A stretch of 64,000 nt of DNA from Siphonodentalium dalli (Eukaryota > Mollusca > Scaphopoda > Gadilida > Siphonodentaliidae). Of this stretch, positions 57,961 through 64,000 are shown piece by piece. Made by a program: the position numbers and the translations under genes. Position 1 is the first letter of the stretch. Each line of letters starts with the position of its first letter. Location of the stretch: positions 6,489,314-6,553,313 of the forward strand of contig CP136068.1 of NCBI GenBank assembly GCA_032622095.1, given 5' to 3'. A model generated the notes under the pieces. The model was not told where the DNA came from, did not search any database, and saw nothing but the letters and a program-made list of their open reading frames with translations.

Positions 57961-58319
57961 TATATGACCCGGCAAAAGTTTGAAAGTCGAATGTACATCT
58001 TTCAAAGCCACGTTGATTCCTGGTGTGCTGGTTATTATGTTACTCTTGATTCATTTACTTAGAATGTCCGACTTATTTGTCATTACTTTTGTGAAATATG
58101 TTGCTCCATTTTATGTCCACTAACATATAGTTTCCATAATTAAGCGAGGCCAGCAAGTCTTTATTGACTTTATTATCTTATTCATTGTATAAGCAGTCTA
58201 ACAAAATGGTGGACTCTCGTATCCCCATCGGCTATCGTCTCGGGGGATACGAACCGCTACCGAGGCATACCACACCATATCCCCACCAACAAGCCGTGTA
58301 ACTTATATTATCTTATATT

Positions 58320-58438
58320 TTCCTATGATATAACTACTCATGAATGATGCTTTAGTATATAAAGGGTTAAACTTATTATCTGAACATTTCCCATCGTATA
58401 ACTACTCATCATTGTGCAACACCGGGTCACCCTGCTAG
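58320..58438 (+). repeat. 61-bp satellite remnant and possible Helitron 3' end
   Basis: One and a half 61-bp units are followed by ACACCGGGTCACCCTG and CTAG (58,435-58,438) then T. The phrase matches the 3' end at 6,386 but the hairpin is weak, so a Helitron carrying the satellites is only a possibility. Confidence 0.4.
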
Positions 58439-58579
58439 TTTAATACCGCGCTAGCCCAGTCTGATGTGAGTTTTCTTACAGATCACAGTGGCTTCTGTTT
58501 TGATGCAGTATATATAGCGAAAACTCAAGAATTTCAAGCAACGTGAATTTCGTTAATTATTTCTTATTCGTAAAATATC

Positions 58580-59275
58580 GGACATTGTGGCAAATGATCC
58601 CAAATTCGTAAGTGGCCAGATGTGCGAAACTGTTTTGGCCAAAATTTAGTTTTTTGGGTCGAGTTCGTAAAAGTGGTCCGAAAAATTATCGAACCTCTTT
58701 TTTTGGGGAAAATGTGGCAAATGACTCACAATTCGCAAGTGGCCAGCTGGGCAAAAACATTTGGACCGAAACTTTTTTGGGTCGAGTTCGTAAACGTGAT
58801 CCGAAATAGTGTCGAACCTGCGCTCGGGCCGAAAAATTTAGAAATTGTGGCAAATGACCACGGGAACATTCTCAGTAAAATATAACAATTTTGCCAAAAA
58901 ACAAATTGGGTCGAAAGGTCCGAAATGCCTCGAAATTAGGCAAAGTCTAAACATGAAGGGAAAATGGCCCCAATGAATCAGGAATAGTAAGTGGCCAGGT
59001 GGGCGGAACATTTTGGTCGATTTTGTTTTTTTTTGGATCAAGTTCCTAAAAGTACTCCAAAAAAGTGTCGAACCTGTGATCGGTCCGATTTTTTGGGAAA
59101 ATGTGGCAAATGACCAAAACTTCCAAGTGGCCAGCTGGGCGAGAAATTTTGGGCCGAAATTTGTTTGGGACGAGTTCGTAAAAGTGGTCCGAAAAAAGTA
59201 TCGAACTTGTGCTCGGTCCGAAACATTTCAGAAAATGTGGCAAAACACCACGGGAACTTACGCAGTAAAAAATAA
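58580..59275 (+). repeat. About 125-135-bp tandem array, about five copies
   Basis: GTGGCAAATGA, AAGTGGCCAG, GGGTCGAGTTCGTAAAAGTG and TATCGAACCT recur in order. Overlapping open frames on both strands are by-products. Confidence 0.85.
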
Positions 59276-59294
59276 AAAAATAAATTGTTGTTCA

Positions 59295-59995
59295 GTTAAT
59301 AAGTTTAACCCTTTCTATACTAAATCATCAGTGGTAAGTAGTTGTCCCTTAGGAGAAGTTTAGATAATAAGTTTAACCTTTCTATATTAAAGCATCATTG
59401 ATCAGTAGTTATCCCTTAGGACATGTTCGGATGATAAGTTTAACCCTTTCTATAGTAAAGCATCATTGATGGGTAATTATCCCCTAGGAAATATTCAGAT
59501 AATAAGTTTAACGCTTCTATACTAAAGCATCGTTGATGGGTAGTAATCCTTTAGGAAATGTTTAGATAATAATTTTAACTCTTTCCATACTAAAGCATCA
59601 TTGGTGAATATTATCCCACATGACATGTTTAGATATTAAGTTCAACCATTTATATAATAAAGCAACATTGAAGAGTAGTTATTATATAGGAGATTTTCAG
59701 ATAATAAGTTGAACCCTTTCCACACTAAAGCATCATTGGTGGGTATATATCCCTTAGGAAATGTTCAGATAACAAGTGTAACCCTTTCTGTACTATAGCA
59801 TCATTGATGAGTAGTTATCTAACAGGAAATGTTCAGATAATAATATTAACCCTTTCTATACTAAAGCATCATAGATGAGTAGTTATCCAGTAGGAAATGT
59901 TCAGATAATAAGTTCAACCCTTTCTATACTAAAGCAAAATTGATGAGTATATATCCCATAGGAAATGTTCAGATAACAAGTGTAACCAAACATTT
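59295..59995 (-). repeat. About 62-bp satellite, eleven copies, inverted
   Basis: GATAATAAGTTTAACCCTTT then CTATACTAAAGCATCATTGA is the reverse complement of the unit at 52,836. Confidence 0.92.
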
Positions 59996-60245
59996 TGAAA
60001 TAGCAGTCAAGTTTGACAAAACGTGTGCCCAGGCGTTATAGTGGTAAACATAAAATATATAATAAATATATAGATACACTACATGTAGTCATGTACTAAT
60101 ATACCAGTCAATAGAAGTGGAATATTAAGCCCGCTATTTTCGCGCCAAATATCGCAATAATCTAATATTGCAAAACGATTATAAGCGCGCCGCTTTCGAT
60201 TTTATTGCAGTATTTTGCGTTTAAATATAAAATATACGCCTAGTG

Positions 60246-60357
60246 TTTCTGAATAACAAATTTAATCCACGAGTGGCATTGGCGATTTACACCACGAGCT
60301 TCAGCGAGTGGTGTAAATCGCCAATCCCACGAGTTGATTAAATTTGTTATTCAGAAA
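60246..60357. mobile_element. Foldback element, CGAG-type arms
   Basis: TTTCTGAATAACAAATTTAA ... TTAAATTTGTTATTCAGAAA with inner GGCGATTTACACCAC / GTGGTGTAAATCGCC; about 52-bp arms. Confidence 0.88.
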
Positions 60358-60429
60358 GACTATGCGTATATTTTGTTCATCCCAAGATCTTTACAATGTG
60401 AAAATCGTTATTTCCAATTTAAATCGCCA

Positions 60430-60546
60430 TCAAACTATTTTCAAACGACGAAAACATGATTCGTTTATGCTTTGCATCGGCACCCATTTTTCGATATCAC
60501 AGGTGTGGATTAAACCTTTACCTTGCCGCGCATTGATACCAGAACA
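60430..60546 (-). CDS. Candidate last exon of a small secreted cysteine-containing peptide
   Basis: On the minus strand a TTACTTAGTTTTCAG acceptor (AG at 60,548-60,547) opens a phase-0 frame of 38 codons that ends at TGA 60,432-60,430. It reads CSGINARQGKG, then HTCDIEKWVP, then NESCFRRLKIV: three cysteines and a basic C-terminus. Joined in phase 0 to the signal-peptide exon at 61,815-61,920 it would give a 68-residue secreted precursor (about 47 residues mature). The intervening 1.27 kb holds a 458-bp MITE. The opposite strand is also open here, no poly(A) signal follows closely, and an odd cysteine number is unusual for a folded monomer, so the join is tentative. Confidence 0.25.
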   Translation of the reverse strand, partial: CSGINARQGKGLIHTCDIEKWVPMQSINESCFRRLKIV

Positions 60547-60749
60547 CTGAAAACTAAGTAAACAACACAGACCTCTTTTAAGTGAACAAATTATAGTTTA
60601 AACAAATAATAAATATATATCACAGCTTTCAATATCATAATTTATGAATTGTCCATGTGTGCATCATACTGTGTGTCCGTGACAACTTTTCTGGAAGGAA
60701 CTATTTTTTATCCGCGGAAGTCATTTAGTCACAATGGAAATTACGAATA

Positions 60750-61207
60750 TGTGACCCCCCATATCAAATCCAGTCGTAAGTCGGAATTTGTTTACCCTGT
60801 GCCAATGCATTCTCTTATATATGCGAGTCGACCATAAGTCGCATCGCATATATAAGAGAATGCATTGGCCTAACAATTTTTTATCATTTTTTTTAAATAA
60901 ATGTTTCTTACAATTTTTAGGATATAACATACAAAACATCCATTACCCTGCAGAGAGCCCCACACATATATGAACATATAGAAGAGTGTCGTCTGCTCAT
61001 GTTTGTCTGGCGCTCTGTGTGGGTGAAATTATAAAATTGTTAAAGAATACAAGAACAAATTATTAAAATTGTAAAACAAATTGTTAGGCCAATGCATTCT
61101 CTTATATATGCGAGGCGACCTATGGTCGACTCGCATATATAAGAGAATGCATTGGCACAGGGTATAAAACTCCCGACTTACGACTGGATTTGCTATGACG
61201 GGTCACA
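60750..61207. mobile_element. MITE with TA flanks and terminal hairpins
   Basis: TGTGACCC... and its complement are bordered by TA (60,748-60,749; 61,208-61,209). Inverted ends include CAAATCCAGTCGTAAGTCGG. Next to them lie two near-perfect hairpins starting CCCTGTGCCAATGCATTCTC (60,797-60,870; 61,088-61,160), the same module as in 35,872-36,267. Confidence 0.85.
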
Positions 61208-61814
61208 TAATTATGAACTGATATGAATGAACAAACTAAAGCATTAATTGCCGTTCATGTTGATGTTAAGAGTGTGTATTTGTATTATGTTGTTCAAATT
61301 ATATGGAGAAAGTTTAATCCACTCTGCGAAGTGTAATCAACAGTATATAGGCACGTTTAATCAACATGTGTTGATTAAATGTAAAATTTAAACAGATGGC
61401 TTTATTTATATAGTAAGATAGGCGATCGTGGTATAAAATCGCAATATTTCACGCTTTTATATTGCGACATCTTGCGCTAAAAATTGTGACATTTAAAGCA
61501 AATTATTGATTCTGGTATATTGTTCATTGCATAAATAGAGAAATTGTTTTATATTTGTATATAATTATAGCTCTACATGCTATATGTATACTACATGTAC
61601 ACTGTGTGCACAGTTTTTATCTAATATAAATATAACACTTTCGGGTCTGTATGAAATTCCGCGCGTTTAATATCTCAATAATAAGCGGGACAAATTTTTC
61701 GAATTGCGCTATATTCGCGCATTTTTCGAAATTAAGCGCGCTCAATATCGCAATAAAGCTGCACCTCACTATACCACTTCTTCTGACTGGTACTTCTGTA
61801 TTTCATGTACTTGC
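61208..61814. other. No gene; small palindromes
   Basis: TTTAATCAACATGTGTTGAT plus TAAA (about 61,351-61,375) is a perfect palindrome. TCGCGC / GCGCGC words near 61,660-61,760 echo 60,130-60,210. Confidence 0.5.
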
Positions 61815-61920
61815 CTCATTTTCTTCGACGCGGGAGTAGTCTGCGTAACTTGTGGTTATCACAAGCGACAATACGACACACGCGATGAACGTAAACAGCC
61901 CCATGATTCCTGGCGTCAAT
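61815..61920 (-). CDS. Candidate signal-peptide exon of a secreted protein, GC-AG intron
   Basis: On the minus strand CCATTTTTCAG (acceptor, AG at 61,922-61,921) is followed by 16 nt of 5' UTR and an ATG at 61,904 with A at -3 and G at +4. The 30 codons read MGLFTFIACVVLSLVITTSY, then ADYSRVEENE: a typical signal peptide with cleavage after SYA (residue 21). The exon ends GAG|GCAAGT at 61,815, a perfect match to the GC-type donor consensus, in phase 0. Acceptor, start context, signal peptide and donor all agree within 106 bases, which is more than expected by chance. The rest of the protein is uncertain; a possible next exon is at 60,430-60,546. Confidence 0.5.
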
Positions 61921-62204
61921 CTGAAAAATGGATTAAATTGCGAACTGTTGATAGGAGAACGTCAAAACATAGGCACCATCATAGTAATTTATGATATCTT
62001 GTTGATATGATCGGACTATGGTTTTCTAGTTGATACTGTGCCATGTTTCCCTGCACAGATAGGAACACATTTGGAAGTCAATGGTCTCCTACATAGCTGC
62101 AATATACAATGTCTTGTACACAACCTTGAAATGGCGACCCTCTAGCTTCACCGATGGGCCGGTTGGTCATGGGAACAGGGCCACCAGACCCAGAGGCAAC
62201 CATA

Positions 62205-62345
62205 CTCGATGGACACGAGACAGCCCGATCCAGGACAGCCGGACCCAGGACTGCCCGACCGCATCGACACGAGACAACCTGACCCAGTGACAGCCTGCCC
62301 AGGATTGCCCGACCCAGAGACAGCCCGACCCAGTGACAACCCGAC
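62205..62345 (+). repeat. Short minisatellite, about 20-bp unit
   Basis: GACAGCCCGACCCAG and variants repeat about seven times. Confidence 0.85.
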
Positions 62346-62877
62346 TCAAAAAATATTGTTGAGAATCATGTTTTGTTTAAAGACATATTCTGGACTTGTT
62401 CGAATGGCATAAGTTAGTAAATGAAACGCTATGGCATCCTGGGAAATGTAGCACTCTATTATCATCGCCAACAGTTTCCGATATCGCAGAACATTTCAAA
62501 GAAGTCGATCCATAGATAACAGCGTCTGAACTGCTCAATTGTAAATATCTACGTCTCGATTCGGAACACACCAATCGGCGATAAACTAATGTAAATGATG
62601 TCGACAACGAGAGTCATTGCATTTAGTTAATATATAAGAATGGCGGTGTGTGTTGTCAATTTGGATTAATATTCGTAGAAATAACAACATTGAGGAAGAT
62701 TATTCCCCATTTCTATTTGATCACTCTATATATACCGGAGTGTTGCCCGCCGCATTAGCAAATAATGCGATGGAACTTATACCCTATTAATTTGCGATTA
62801 TTTCTGTTAAATACTGGTTTTCTAAAGAGCCAGTTTAACCTATTTAAAACATTTCCTTTTGTCAGTCAAAATGTCAA
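62346..62877. other. No recognisable feature
   Basis: Nothing supported. A 5' UTR exon of the 61,904 candidate could lie here on the minus strand. Confidence 0.4.
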
Positions 62878-63190
62878 AAGTCCACCCATTATAAAGAGCG
62901 TTCATGATTGACTTCTCCATTAGCAGTGAAAATTAAATATGTCATAGAGATTAATAGTCCACTCATTATAAAGAGCGTCCATTGTTGGGTTTTCCGTTGG
63001 CAGTGAATATTAGATATATAATAGAGATTAACAGTCCACTCATTATAAAGAGCGTTCATGATTGGGTTTGTCCATTAGCTGATAATATGAGATATGTCAT
63101 AGATATTAATAGTCCACTCATTATAAAGAGCGTTCATGATTGGGATGTCCATTAGCAGTGAATATTAGATATGCAACAGAGATTAATTTG
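62878..63190 (+). repeat. About 80-bp tandem repeat, four copies
   Basis: AGTCCACTCATTATAAAGAG then CGTTCATGATTGGGTT and GAGATTAATAGTC recur. Confidence 0.9.
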
Positions 63191-63320
63191 TTTGGGTGAG
63201 CCCGTATACCATACATACCCCTGTTGAACCCATGGCGAGCCCCGCAGAGCGGTGAGCAGACGACACTCAGCAGTACATTCCTCTGTGTGTTTAGGGATCC
63301 CTATGGGATATATACCAACC

Positions 63321-63810
63321 CTGGTCAAGTGGTCCTGCTAATGTGCTATGATGTGGTTGGGTCCTGCTGAACTGCTATGATGCTGTTAGTGTAAACTGAT
63401 GCTGTTAACAAAACGTACCGTTATTTCTTTTTTATTTCCTTTTTCGTGGTGTTCCGACAATCTGAACAAATAAATCCAGGAGAAGCCAATATGCGAAACA
63501 TTTTCAATACAAGAAGGTTTTAGTTGTTGAAAATCGACTATAATCAATATGGTTATTCACGTCGTTTAGTAACACCAGCGCAGGCATTATTATATATTTA
63601 AAAACTTGTATATGTTTTTTTTCCATCTTTCATACACTCATTGCATGGTTTTATTCTCAAATCGCTCGAATTAACCAAACACCGCGAAAATGACAACTTT
63701 AGAAAAATTAACGGTACTCTTTCGTAACGGCATCAGTTTTTCCTAACCGCATCATTGCAATTCAGCAGGACCACTAGCATCATGGCATGTTAACAGGATC
63801 ACTTGACCAG
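63321..63810. mobile_element. Element with about 110-bp inverted ends
   Basis: CTGGTCAAGTGGTCCTGCTA, GGTCCTGCTGAA, TATGATGC and ACTGATGC.GTTA on the left recur inverted on the right, ending ATCACTTGACCAG at 63,810. Flanks are AT-rich, with no clear duplication. Confidence 0.75.
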
Positions 63811-64000
63811 TGATGATGCTATATATCACACAAAGGTGATTTCACAAACATGCGGGAACCCGTAGTGAAAAACACATTTTTATTTATAGCTGTTCTAATA
63901 TGAGAGACAGTTTGTATTAAAAAGAAAAAATGTCCAAAATATTTTAAATGGATCCAAATTAATTTATCAAAACCTGGGACCCACGCCAGTAAAATAACGC
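63811..64000. other. No recognisable feature
   Basis: Window end; nothing supported. Confidence 0.5.

Overview
The window looks like a piece of an AT-rich invertebrate nuclear genome, most likely a marine lophotrochozoan and probably a mollusc. The grounds are introns of several kilobases with GT-AG borders, a secreted PAN/apple–EGF–C-type-lectin gene, a CR1/L2-type LINE with a 2A-like motif, Helitron-like repeats built on tandem cores, abundant ACATGTA words, and a very high load of short inverted-repeat (foldback) elements. The species call is inference.

The one gene supported by linked exons is on the + strand from 9,216 to 22,772. Four exons join in consistent phase (0, 0, 1, 1) to 732 nt, or 243 residues plus stop. 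They encode a PAN/apple module, a short EGF-like module and a C-type lectin domain. The 5' exon with the signal peptide was not found. Its introns hold most of the repeats between 9.4 and 22.5 kb. A second candidate is on the - strand at 61,920-61,815: a 5'UTR acceptor, an ATG in good context, a 21-residue signal peptide and a perfect GC-type donor. It may splice to a small cysteine-containing last exon at 60,546-60,430. A 75-codon ORF with a signal peptide (33,233) and a decayed PAN-like exon (about 34,230) are weaker.

Layout. 0-2 kb: broken LINE (EN + RT) on the - strand. 3.8-4.2 kb: first of four copies of a MITE family. 4.8-6.4 kb: two adjacent Helitron-like elements. 7.0-8.0 kb: LINE 3' part and dispersed repeat. 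9.2-22.8 kb: lectin gene, with a minisatellite, nested MITEs, a 1.4 kb two-part satellite, an hAT element and a multi-level palindrome region in its introns. 23-31 kb: foldbacks, an hAT element with perfect 8-bp duplication, and a 150-bp tandem array. 31-33 kb: element with perfect 30-bp inverted ends. 34-37 kb: a diverged duplication split by a TTAA element. 39-50 kb: many foldbacks. 50.9-60 kb: satellite-rich block (45-, 61-, 88- and about 130-bp arrays) interrupted by a 3.7 kb long-inverted-repeat element with a 9-bp duplication. 60-64 kb: foldbacks, the second secreted-protein candidate and short arrays.

Most of the window is non-autonomous DNA transposon material; no intact transposase, Rep/helicase or reverse transcriptase was found. 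Genes occupy under 2 percent of it. Several insertions can be read structurally because their empty sites or duplications are still visible.
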